Shown here piece after piece: positions 33,461 to 40,302 of a DNA stretch of 40,302 nt. Source of the stretch: Sphingobacteriales bacterium (GTDB lineage Bacteria > Bacteroidota > Bacteroidia > Chitinophagales > Chitinophagaceae); assembly GCA_003963365.1 (NCBI GenBank), contig RXJG01000002.1:384817-425118 (forward strand). Reading direction: 5' to 3'. The notes under the pieces are model-generated. The model made no database searches and was not told the origin of the DNA. It saw only the letters and a program-made list of their open reading frames with translations. The position numbers and the translations under genes were made by a program. The first letter of the stretch is position 1, and every line of letters starts with the position of its first letter.

Positions 33461-34015
33461 ATGAGTCGTATAGGTAAACAACCAGTAGTGATTCCGCAGG
33501 GAGTAACTGTAACAGTTGGAAAAGATAACAGCATCACAGTAAAAGGACCCAAAGGTGAATTGAAAGAAGCTATTGACAGGGACATTACTGTTGAAGTAAA
33601 AGATGGTCATGTAAACTTCGCCCGCCCTACTGACCAGATTCGCCACCGTGCAATGCATGGTTTATACCGTGCTTTAGTTGCTAATATGGTTAAAGGTGTT
33701 ACAGAAGGTTACAAAAAGAACCTCGAATTAGTGGGTGTGGGTTTTAAAGCATCTAACCAGGGTAACTTACTGGATCTTTCGTTAGGTTATTCTCACAATA
33801 TCATTTTTGAAATTCCTAAAGAATTAAAAGTTGCCACTGCCCAGGAAAAAGGTCAGAACCCTACTATTTCATTAGAAGGTATCGACAAACAATTACTCGG
33901 ACAGGTAGCAGCAAAACTCCGCAGCTTACGTAAGCCTGAGCCATACAAAGGGAAAGGTGTTAAATACGTGGGTGAAGTACTGCGCAGAAAAGCTGGTAAA
34001 GCTGCTGGTAAGTAA
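33461..34015 (+). CDS. rplF: 50S ribosomal protein L6
   Basis: L6 lies near the factor-binding site of the 50S subunit. The 184-aa product has two similar domains: SRIGKQPVVIPQGVTVTV at the start, and LELVGVGFKASNQGNLLDLS in the second. The C-terminal signature RKPEPYKGKGVKYVGEVLRR is intact. The length is slightly longer than E. coli's 177 aa. Confidence 0.97.
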   Translation: MSRIGKQPVVIPQGVTVTVGKDNSITVKGPKGELKEAIDRDITVEVKDGHVNFARPTDQIRHRAMHGLYRALVANMVKGVTEGYKKNLELVGVGFKASNQGNLLDLSLGYSHNIIFEIPKELKVATAQEKGQNPTISLEGIDKQLLGQVAAKLRSLRKPEPYKGKGVKYVGEVLRRKAGKAAGK

Positions 34016-34032
34016 TCAATATTTAAAAATTA

Positions 34033-34049
34033 TCCCGGCAGTATCGGGA
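34033..34049. repeat. Short palindrome TCCCG/CGGGA before rplR
   Basis: TCCCG (34033-34037) and CGGGA (34045-34049) are separated by seven bases in the rplF-rplR gap. There is no T run after it. It shares its core with the hairpins at 15565 and 28365. Confidence 0.55.
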
Positions 34050-34066
34050 AACAAAATAAAATAGCA

Positions 34067-34420
34067 ATGGCTACTAAATTAGAAAGAAGACAAAAAATCC
34101 GTTACGGTATTCGCAAGAAAGTATCGGGTACTGCACAAAAACCACGTTTGTCTGTTTTCAGAAGCAATGCAGAGATTTATGCTCAGCTGATTGATGATGT
34201 TACCGGTGTAACATTAGCAGCTGCTTCTTCCAGAGACAAGGATATTGTTGCCCAAAAAGTTACCAAGCTTGAAAAAAGTAAACTGGTAGGTGAAGCAATT
34301 GCCCGTAAAGCAAAAGCGTTGGGTTTGGAAAATGTAGTGTTTGACCGTGGTGGTAACTTATACCATGGCCGTGTTAAGAATGTAGCGGAAGGTGCAAGAG
34401 AAGGTGGCTTAGTATTTTAA
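34067..34420 (+). CDS. rplR: 50S ribosomal protein L18
   Basis: L18 carries 5S rRNA into the 50S subunit together with L5. The 117-aa product begins [20 protein letters not shown] and has [19 protein letters not shown] and the C-terminal [20 protein letters not shown]. It is normal in length and composition. Confidence 0.97.
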   Translation: MATKLERRQKIRYGIRKKVSGTAQKPRLSVFRSNAEIYAQLIDDVTGVTLAAASSRDKDIVAQKVTKLEKSKLVGEAIARKAKALGLENVVFDRGGNLYHGRVKNVAEGAREGGLVF

Positions 34421-34449
34421 TTTAAAAACTGATTAATACAAGAAAATAA

Positions 34450-34968
34450 ATGGCAAACGTAAATTTAAAAAGAGTTAAAGCCGGAGACCTGGAGCTGAAA
34501 GAAAAAGTGGTGGCTATTAACCGTGTTGTAAAAACAACTAAAGGTGGTCGTGCATTTAGTTTCTCTGCTTTAGTAGTGGTAGGTAATTCAAATGGTGTGG
34601 TTGGTCATGGTTTAGGTAAAGCAAAAGAAGTACAGGAAGCAATTACTAAAGGAATTGAAGATGCTAAGAAGAACCTGATTAAAGTTCCTGTAATGCATGG
34701 TACTATTCCTCACGACCAGTTGGCGAAAGAAGGTGCTGCTAAAGTGTTGATTAAGCCTGCGGCACATGGTACTGGTGTAATTGCCGGTGGTAGCATGCGT
34801 GCCGTATTAGAAAGTGCAGGTGTTACCGACGTATTGGCTAAATCTCTTGGTTCAGCTAATCCTCACAACGTGGTAAAAGCAACCTTCAAAGCATTAGCAT
34901 TGTTGCGTGAACCAATCGCCGTATCACGTCAGCGTAACTTAGGATTAAAGAAAGTATTTAACGGATAA
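34450..34968 (+). CDS. rpsE: 30S ribosomal protein S5
   Basis: S5 acts in decoding accuracy and mRNA unwinding. The 172-aa product has [20 protein letters not shown], the glycine-rich [20 protein letters not shown], and [20 protein letters not shown]. The residues around KTTKGGR, where spectinomycin-resistance changes occur in E. coli, look wild type. The following spacer carries TGGTTGC words. Confidence 0.97.
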   Translation: MANVNLKRVKAGDLELKEKVVAINRVVKTTKGGRAFSFSALVVVGNSNGVVGHGLGKAKEVQEAITKGIEDAKKNLIKVPVMHGTIPHDQLAKEGAAKVLIKPAAHGTGVIAGGSMRAVLESAGVTDVLAKSLGSANPHNVVKATFKALALLREPIAVSRQRNLGLKKVFNG

Positions 34969-34971
34969 AAT

Positions 34972-35030
34972 TAGTTGCTGGTCATTGGTTGCTGGTTTTT
35001 CTACTGGTAACAAGAGTCCGGCAACCAGAA
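34972..35030. repeat. Heptad words (TGGTTGC type) with partial right arm, rpsE-rpmD spacer
   Basis: Seven-base units run from 34972: TAGTTGC, TGGTCAT at 34979, TGGTTGC at 34986 and TGGTTTT at 34993. Further on, GGCAACCAG (about 35020-35028) is complementary to CTGGTTGCC-type words, giving a short stem. The same words occur at 14538 and 32861. Confidence 0.65.
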
Positions 35031-35041
35031 ACAAATCAGTT

Positions 35042-35221
35042 ATGAAAAAGATTAAAGTAACTCAGGTTAAAAGTGCTATTGACAGACCAGAGCGTCAAAA
35101 GCTCACTTTAAAAGCATTGGGGTTAAACAAACTGAATGCTTCCAAAGAAGTAGAAGCTACTCCACAGGTACTGGGTATGATTCAGAAAGTGAATCACCTG
35201 GTGAAAGTGGAAGAGGCTTAA
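35042..35221 (+). CDS. rpmD: 50S ribosomal protein L30
   Basis: L30 is a small protein of the 50S subunit. I use ATG 35042 (59 aa, MKKIKVTQVKSAIDRPERQK), matching family length. The in-frame TTG at 34985 lies in the heptad repeat and is rejected. TLKALGLNKLNASKEVEATP and the end MIQKVNHLVKVEEA are typical. The last base of its stop is also the first base of the octad hairpin downstream. Confidence 0.94.
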   Translation: MKKIKVTQVKSAIDRPERQKLTLKALGLNKLNASKEVEATPQVLGMIQKVNHLVKVEEA

Positions 35222-35300
35222 TTTGAAAATTTGAAGATGAGTTGATTTGAAAATTTTCTGCTCATCATTTCCAAATTATCAAATTTCCAAATCATCAAAT
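35221..35300. repeat. Octad-phased hairpin in the rpmD-rplO spacer
   Basis: Ten consecutive eight-base words fill the stretch without a gap. Left-arm words include ATTTGAAA at 35221, ATTTGAAG at 35229 and ATTTGAAA at 35245. Right-arm words are CTCATCAT at 35261, TTCCAAAT at 35269, TATCAAAT at 35277, TTCCAAAT at 35285 and CATCAAAT at 35293. The right arm, reverse-complemented, gives ATTTGATG and ATTTGGAA words in the same phase as the left arm. Confidence 0.82.
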
Positions 35301-35342
35301 TAATAAGCGAGGGGAGATTCCCCGTTAAGTAAAAATCAAAAA

Positions 35343-35792
35343 ATGAAACTACACAATCTTAAACCTGCTAAAGGTTCTACTCAAAAAGAAAAGCGTCTTG
35401 GACGTGGTGAAGCATCTGGTAAAGGTGGTACATCTACAAAAGGTAATAAAGGTGGTCAAAGCCGTGCCGGTCACAAAAATAAAAGAGCTCACGAAGGTGG
35501 ACAGATGCCCATTCAGCGTCGTATCCCCAAACGTGGTTTCAAAAATATAAGCCGGGTTGATTACAAAGTTTTCAACTTAGGCCAGATTGAACAATTGGTT
35601 GCCAAATACAATTTAAGCGAATTCACAATGGAAGCGCTTTATGTTAACGGGCTGGCAAGCAGAACAGATTTAGTGAAAATTTTAGGAAGCGGTGAGCTGA
35701 AAACTAAACTAAACTTTAAAGTAAGTGCTGTAAGCGAAAAGGCAAAAGCAGCTATTGAAGCAGCCGGTGGAACAGTTGAAATTCTAAAGTAA
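35343..35792 (+). CDS. rplO: 50S ribosomal protein L15
   Basis: L15 is a late-assembling 50S protein. The 149-aa product begins MKLHNLKPAKGSTQKEKRLG, followed by the extended glycine/lysine-rich arm GKGGTSTKGNKGGQSRAGHK and the core GGQMPIQRRIPKRGF. The C-terminal AKAAIEAAGGTVEILK is typical. A terminator-like hairpin follows 15 bases after the stop. Confidence 0.97.
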   Translation: MKLHNLKPAKGSTQKEKRLGRGEASGKGGTSTKGNKGGQSRAGHKNKRAHEGGQMPIQRRIPKRGFKNISRVDYKVFNLGQIEQLVAKYNLSEFTMEALYVNGLASRTDLVKILGSGELKTKLNFKVSAVSEKAKAAIEAAGGTVEILK

Positions 35793-35807
35793 ATCATTAA
35801 CTTGCAC

Positions 35808-35835
35808 TGACGCATTTTAAAGTGCGTCATTTTTG
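35808..35835 (+). terminator. Terminator-like hairpin between rplO and secY
   Basis: TGACGCA (35808-35814) pairs perfectly with TGCGTCA (35823-35829) across an eight-base loop, followed by TTTTTGTTT. It sits inside the operon, so it may be an attenuator that reduces secY and map relative to the ribosomal genes. Confidence 0.75.
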
Positions 35836-35869
35836 TTTAAAGAAGGATTCAAAAACAACAAGCAAATCC

Positions 35870-37204
35870 GTGAAGAAGCTAATACAGACTTTAAAAAATA
35901 TCTGGAGCATTGAAGAATTAAGAAGTAAAATTGTTACTACTTTATTGTTACTCTTAATTTATCGTGTAGGTACGCATATTGTATTACCCGGTATTGATGC
36001 TACAAAACTCAGCCAGTTAAGTACAAACACTTCAAAAGGCATTTTGAGCATATTTGACTCATTTGCCGGCGGTGCTTTTTCCAGTGCATCCATTCTTGCA
36101 TTAGGTATCATGCCCTACATCTCTGCTTCCATTTTTATGCAGTTGATGACTATCCTGGTTCCTCAAATGCAAAAGATTCAAAAAGAAGGTGAAACCGGAA
36201 GAAAGAAAATCAACCAGTGGACACGTTACCTCACAGCAATTGTAACAGCTTTCCAGGCCGGAGCTTATGTTACTTATATCCATAACATTGCCGGTGAGGC
36301 AATTATTCCTTCTTATGCCGGCTATTTTTGGTTATCAACTGTAATCATCTTAACTGCAGGTACTTTGTTTGTAATGTGGTTAGGCGAAAAAATAACTGAT
36401 AAAGGTCTTGGTAATGGTACATCTATCATAATTATGATAGGTATCCTTGCCCGCCTGCCCCAATCATTAGCAAGGGAATTTACCGTAAAGCAATTACAGG
36501 GCGGAGGTGGTTTATTAATTTTTCTTATTGAGATAGCTGCATTAATAGCCATTATCATGGGATTAATTGTATTGGTGCAGGGTGTAAGAAAGATAGCTGT
36601 TAACTATGCAAAACAAATTGTAGGTAATAAACAGTTCGGTGGTGCCCGGCAGTTCCTCCCTATTAAAGTAAACAGTGCGGGGGTAATGCCTATCATTTTT
36701 GCGCAGGCTATCATGTTTTTGCCAACTTTATTATCCGGGTTTGAAACAACACAGGGTATTGCTAAAATTTTTAATGATCATGGTAATTTATGGTATATGA
36801 TCATTTACTCAATATTGGTTATTGCTTTTACGTTCCTCTATACAGCATTAATTTTTAACCCGAAGCAAATTGCAGATGATATGAAGCGTAATAACGGGTT
36901 TATTCCCGGGGTTAAACCCGGCGAACCAACTGCTGCATACATAGGAACAATTATGGACCGTGTTACCCTGCCCGGTGCCATATTCCTCGCATTAGTTGGT
37001 ATTTTACCCGGTATAGCCCGTAACCTTAAAGTGGACCAGAGTTTTTCAACTTTTTTTGGAGGCACCTCATTATTGATTATGGTGGGTGTAATATTAGATA
37101 CATTACAGCAAATAGAAACACAACTGTTAATGCGTCAGTATGATGGTTTGATGAAGAGTGGAAGGATCCAGGGAAGACAAACCACTACTACAGCCGCTTA
37201 CTAG
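35870..37204 (+). CDS. secY: Protein translocase subunit SecY
   Basis: SecY is the ten-span pore of the Sec translocon. I choose GTG 35870, giving 444 aa beginning MKKLIQTLKNIWSIEELRSK, which is how Bacteroidetes SecY proteins start. The GTG at 35822 would place the start inside the terminator-like hairpin. Recognisable are the plug-region GIMPYISASIFMQLM, the cytoplasmic loop segment EGETGRKKINQWTRYLT, and NNGFIPGVKPGEPTAAYI near the last spans. It is followed by a terminator before map. Confidence 0.96.
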   Translation: MKKLIQTLKNIWSIEELRSKIVTTLLLLLIYRVGTHIVLPGIDATKLSQLSTNTSKGILSIFDSFAGGAFSSASILALGIMPYISASIFMQLMTILVPQMQKIQKEGETGRKKINQWTRYLTAIVTAFQAGAYVTYIHNIAGEAIIPSYAGYFWLSTVIILTAGTLFVMWLGEKITDKGLGNGTSIIIMIGILARLPQSLAREFTVKQLQGGGGLLIFLIEIAALIAIIMGLIVLVQGVRKIAVNYAKQIVGNKQFGGARQFLPIKVNSAGVMPIIFAQAIMFLPTLLSGFETTQGIAKIFNDHGNLWYMIIYSILVIAFTFLYTALIFNPKQIADDMKRNNGFIPGVKPGEPTAAYIGTIMDRVTLPGAIFLALVGILPGIARNLKVDQSFSTFFGGTSLLIMVGVILDTLQQIETQLLMRQYDGLMKSGRIQGRQTTTTAAY

Positions 37205-37230
37205 TTTAGTTTATAAAATAACTTTAATCT

Positions 37231-37258
37231 AACCCTGGTGGCCTCCATCAGGGTTTTG
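37231..37258 (+). terminator. Rho-independent terminator between secY and map
   Basis: AACCCTGGTGG (37231-37241) pairs with CCATCAGGGTT (37245-37255) over 11 positions with one G-T pair, followed by a short T run. It may only partly stop transcription, since map lies 18 bases on with no obvious promoter. Confidence 0.7.
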
Positions 37259-37275
37259 TACTAAATAGCATTAAG

Positions 37276-38079
37276 ATGATGTACCATAAAACAGAAGCTG
37301 AAATTGCCCTTATGCGGGAAAGCGCCTTGCTGGTGGGTAAAACTATTGCAGCCGTTGCAAAAGAAATTAAACCCGGAGTTACCACCAGGCAATTAGATGC
37401 TGTTGCTGAAAAATTTATTTTTGATAGCGGTGCCGTACCGTCTTTTAAAAATTATAAAGGATACCCCTTCGCTACCTGTATTTCGGTAAATGATGCGGTG
37501 GTACATGGGTTCCCCAATGATATGCCATTGAAAGAAGGCGATATTGTAAGTGTGGATGTTGGCGTTTTTAAAAATGGTTTTCATGGCGATAGTGCTTATA
37601 CTTTTGCTATTGGTAATACTGCACCGGAAGTGCTGGCATTACTCAAAGCAACAAAAGAATCTTTATATAAAGGAATAGAAATGGCTGCTGCAGGAAACAG
37701 GGTGGGAGATATAGCCTTTGCTATTCAGGATCATACCGAAAAACAAAAAGGTTATGGTGTGGTAAGAGAATTAGTAGGACATGGATTGGGGCGTAAACTG
37801 CATGAAGATCCGCAGGTACCCAACTTTGGTAAGCGGGGAACCGGTGCAAAATTAAAAGAAGGATTAACCATAGCGATAGAACCTATGATTAACCTGGGAG
37901 TAAAAGATGTTATTTATGATGAAGATGGCTGGACGGTGAGGACAAAAGACCGCAAGCCATCGGCTCATTATGAACATAACGTTTGTATAAGAAAAAATAA
38001 AGCAGAAATTTTATCTTCATTTGTGGAAATTGAAAAAGCAGAAAAAGAAAATACTGCTTTAAACAGTTCCTATTATTAA
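37276..38079 (+). CDS. map: Type I methionine aminopeptidase
   Basis: MetAP removes the initiator methionine from new proteins. The 267-aa product has the pita-bread fold signatures: VNDAVVHGFPND with the conserved histidine, IVSVDVGVFKNGFHGDSAYT with the metal-binding aspartates, LVGHGLGRKLHEDPQVPN with the metal-binding histidine, and IAIEPMINLG with a metal-binding glutamate. Two ATG codons at 37276 and 37279 leave the start uncertain by one residue. The last base of its stop is the first base of the next gene's ATG. Confidence 0.97.
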   Translation: MMYHKTEAEIALMRESALLVGKTIAAVAKEIKPGVTTRQLDAVAEKFIFDSGAVPSFKNYKGYPFATCISVNDAVVHGFPNDMPLKEGDIVSVDVGVFKNGFHGDSAYTFAIGNTAPEVLALLKATKESLYKGIEMAAAGNRVGDIAFAIQDHTEKQKGYGVVRELVGHGLGRKLHEDPQVPNFGKRGTGAKLKEGLTIAIEPMINLGVKDVIYDEDGWTVRTKDRKPSAHYEHNVCIRKNKAEILSSFVEIEKAEKENTALNSSYY

Positions 38080-39368
38080 TGAAAGATAAACGGATCAATA
38101 ATTTTTTTTCCAGGCAGGGGTATATCCTACTCTCTTTACTGGTAATTAGTATCTTTCTTTTCAAAACTTTTCAGTCATTACAATACAAAGAATCTTATGC
38201 ATCTCCCGACCTGCGTAACCGAATTACAGGTGCCAGAATCCTGAAACATTATCAATCTGCTTCACCTTATTTTTATAAATGGAAAGAAGGCGATGATGAA
38301 CATTTGCTTGATCCATACGATTCGCCCGAAATAAAAGTAAACCGTAATACTGTTACTCCATTTACACTTCAGCTCATTCAGCCTTTTTGTGATTATTCTT
38401 TTCAGTCAATTGCTGTTGGCTGGTACATGGCGGAAACTATTGCCCTGATAATAATATTATTGCTAATGTTAAAACAGGCAGTTAATCAACGGCAAAGGTT
38501 TATGTGTATGGTAATAACGTTCGTGATAACAGGATGCTCTCAGGCCTGGTTACTTCATAATATCAACGGGCAGGTTTATATTTTTTATACTTTACTGCTT
38601 ACCTTATTATATTATTCCAGCCTGTATAAAAACAATTGGGCCTGTTTGTTAAGCGGGCTGCTGTTAGCTGTGCTGATATTAATGCGCCCAATAATGATTG
38701 CATTTGTAATTCCGTTCTTACTTCAAAAAAAATGGAGACCGTTGTTATATGTTATAACTTTTACCGGGGTTTATTTTATAACACAATGGTATGATGGTTC
38801 AATATGGATTTGGAAAGAATACATCCACGCTATGAATGTATGGGCAGAACAACAATTTAACCTGCAACCTGTAAAAGATTACCTGGATGTTTATTCAATT
38901 ACCAAAATTGAAGGTTCATTGGCTGTTCAATATTCTCCTTACCAGTGGTTAACGGAAAATTCTTCATTGACCGGTTTGGCGTTCAGGTTTTTAGGATGGC
39001 AATTGCCAGTTACAGTATTAATGATAACGGCTTTATTTATTTCAGCCCTGCTTGCCTTTTCTGTAAGAAATAAATTAAATAAGTTTGATGCCCGCCGGTT
39101 GTTTGTATTTGCGTTTATGGTTTATTTTATTGCTGAGATATCTTTACCTGCTGTTAGAAATATTTATACCGGCGTTCAGTGGATATTTCCGCTGCTGGTC
39201 ATATTCTCTCAATCATATCTTCATAAAAAAACAATTATTTTATTGTTGATAGGAGGGTTTTTTGCAATGGGATTCTTTAAATTTCTTCCTTTTGACCTTA
39301 CCCTGGCAGAACTTATATTTGCCGTCATTTGCATTCAATATATCAATACTAAGTTAGTTCATGCGTAA
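38079..39368 (+). CDS. Polytopic glycosyltransferase, GT87/DUF2029-like
   Basis: The 429-aa product has about nine to eleven hydrophobic spans. The first periplasmic loop contains [14 protein letters not shown], where GT87-type polyprenol-phosphate-dependent mannosyltransferases have an acidic catalytic region. [20 protein letters not shown] in the middle is also family-like, similar to the GLLLGLAALLKP region of those enzymes. The sugar and acceptor are unknown. It overlaps the map stop by one base and the next gene by eight bases, so it is coupled to both. Assignment to GT87 rather than another C-type fold is moderate. Confidence 0.72.
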   Translation: MKDKRINNFFSRQGYILLSLLVISIFLFKTFQSLQYKESYASPDLRNRITGARILKHYQSASPYFYKWKEGDDEHLLDPYDSPEIKVNRNTVTPFTLQLIQPFCDYSFQSIAVGWYMAETIALIIILLLMLKQAVNQRQRFMCMVITFVITGCSQAWLLHNINGQVYIFYTLLLTLLYYSSLYKNNWACLLSGLLLAVLILMRPIMIAFVIPFLLQKKWRPLLYVITFTGVYFITQWYDGSIWIWKEYIHAMNVWAEQQFNLQPVKDYLDVYSITKIEGSLAVQYSPYQWLTENSSLTGLAFRFLGWQLPVTVLMITALFISALLAFSVRNKLNKFDARRLFVFAFMVYFIAEISLPAVRNIYTGVQWIFPLLVIFSQSYLHKKTIILLLIGGFFAMGFFKFLPFDLTLAELIFAVICIQYINTKLVHA

Positions 39369-40302
39369 AGCGATTATTATCGGAGCAGGTCCGGCAGGGT
39401 TAACAGCAGCATATGAACTGCTGAAACGTACCGATATTAAACCAGTGATAGTTGAACAGTCTGTTTATGCTGGTGGATTAGCTAAAACAGTTAACTATAA
39501 AGGTAATCGCATTGATATTGGTGGTCATCGCTTCTTTTCCAAATCTGACAGGGTAATAGAATGGTGGCTGAATATTTTGCCTGTTGAAAAAAACGAGACT
39601 GATCAGTCACTGGATATAACTTATCAAAATAAAACACATCATGTACCCGAAGGAATAATAAAAAACAATATGGCGGATGGTGATAAAGTAATGCTGGTAA
39701 GAAGCAGGCTTTCCCGTATTTATTTTAAAAAGCAATTCTTCCCCTATCCAATAAAATTGTCGGCCGGTACTTTACGCAAGTTAGGGTGGTGGAATACAGT
39801 AAAGATTGGTTATTCTTATATCCGCTCAAGAATTTCCCCGGTACTACCAGAGGTGAGCCTGGAAGATTTTTTCATCAACCGTTTTGGCAGCGAACTGTAT
39901 GATACTTTTTTTAAAGATTACACTGAGAAAGTGTGGGGTATAAGTTGTAAAGAAATTTCTGCTGAATGGGGTAAACAACGCATTAAAGGTTTATCGGTGA
40001 GTAAGGCTGTTGGCCATGCAGTTAAATCAATATTTGGCCGTGCAAAAGATATTCGTCAAAGAAATACGGAGACCAGTTTAATTGAACAGTTTCTTTATCC
40101 TAAATATGGGCCGGGACAAATGTGGGAGGAAGTAGCTGCCCGGATAGTGGCGATGGGTGGTGAGATTCATTATAATCATAAGGCAGATAGTATTATTGCC
40201 GGAGATAATAAAATTGTTGCAGTGAAAACTATAAACAAGATAACAGGCGAAGCAGTACGATGGGATTGTGATTATTGTTTCTCCACTATGCCCGTAAAGG
40301 AT
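39361..40302 (+). CDS. FAD-dependent oxidoreductase, amine-oxidase/UDP-galactopyranose-mutase-like (partial)
   Basis: The frame starts at ATG 39361 and is open to the right edge (314 codons, no stop). The N-terminus is a Rossmann FAD-binding motif GAGPAG at residues 8-13, followed by [15 protein letters not shown] and [13 protein letters not shown], which is the second dinucleotide signature of this superfamily. [20 protein letters not shown] is a further conserved-looking stretch. Such proteins are often annotated as protoporphyrinogen-oxidase-like and commonly lie in glycan gene clusters. Overlap with the glycosyltransferase supports a role in polysaccharide or lipid-sugar metabolism, which is inference. 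Confidence 0.85.
   Translation, partial: MRKAIIIGAGPAGLTAAYELLKRTDIKPVIVEQSVYAGGLAKTVNYKGNRIDIGGHRFFSKSDRVIEWWLNILPVEKNETDQSLDITYQNKTHHVPEGIIKNNMADGDKVMLVRSRLSRIYFKKQFFPYPIKLSAGTLRKLGWWNTVKIGYSYIRSRISPVLPEVSLEDFFINRFGSELYDTFFKDYTEKVWGISCKEISAEWGKQRIKGLSVSKAVGHAVKSIFGRAKDIRQRNTETSLIEQFLYPKYGPGQMWEEVAARIVAMGGEIHYNHKADSIIAGDNKIVAVKTINKITGEAVRWDCDYCFSTMPVKD

Noticed and set aside
34985-35041. Longer L30 starting at TTG 34985
   Set aside because: The extension is translated heptad repeat; ATG 35042 gives the standard 59-aa L30.
35221-35300. CRISPR-like array
   Set aside because: Units are 7-8 bases long with no separate spacers, and no cas genes are present. The periodic words are the whole sequence.

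Overview
The window is bacterial and almost certainly from the Bacteroidota. The tra genes are of the Bacteroidetes conjugative-transposon type. Several upstream regions carry TAnnTTTG promoter boxes typical of that phylum, Shine-Dalgarno sites are scarce, and the ribosomal proteins and SecY have Bacteroidetes character. A family near Chitinophagaceae is my inference from protein character only.

Bases 1-13348 are the right-hand part of an integrative conjugative element (ICE). It holds a type IV secretion operon reading rightward: traF, traG (VirB4 ATPase), a small lipoprotein, three tandem TraI-like exported helical proteins, traJ, traK, a TraL-like gene, traM and traN. Then come two proteins that share a repeated unnamed module, a winged-helix-like protein and an excisionase-like HTH protein. 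The element appears to end at the 3' end of a complete tRNA-Asp(GTC) gene (13349-13422, minus strand), next to a short region of inverted and direct repeats. The integrase, relaxase and coupling protein are not in the window.

Bases 13423-21539 are chromosomal: accA (fatty-acid synthesis), dapA (lysine and cell-wall synthesis), a secreted esterase with an N-terminal carbohydrate-binding-like domain, a minus-strand pair of a STAS-domain protein and rnz (tRNA 3' processing), then clpC (proteolysis) and cmk (nucleotide metabolism).

Bases 21540-38079 are the translation locus. fusA has a long, possibly structured leader and its own terminator. A small WXXGXW-repeat exported protein and a frameshifted relic of an exported protein separate it from the S10/spc operon: rpsJ, rplC, rplD, rplW, rplB, rpsS, rplV, rpsC, rplP, rpmC, rpsQ, rplN, rplX, rplE, rpsN, rpsH, rplF, rplR, rpsE, rpmD, rplO, secY, map. 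No rpsL/rpsG precedes fusA, and no infA/rpmJ/rpsM follows map. Instead map overlaps a polytopic GT87-like glycosyltransferase, which overlaps a truncated FAD-dependent oxidoreductase running off the right edge.

The most unusual signal is in the spacers of this operon and in the accA-dapA spacer. Many consist of degenerate 7-base or 8-base units in strict register, and four of them form word-by-word imperfect hairpins (rpsS/rplV, rpsQ/rplN, rplN/rplX, rpmD/rplO). Each spacer uses different words but the same architecture. They are neither CRISPR nor ordinary terminators, and I know of no named family they fit.
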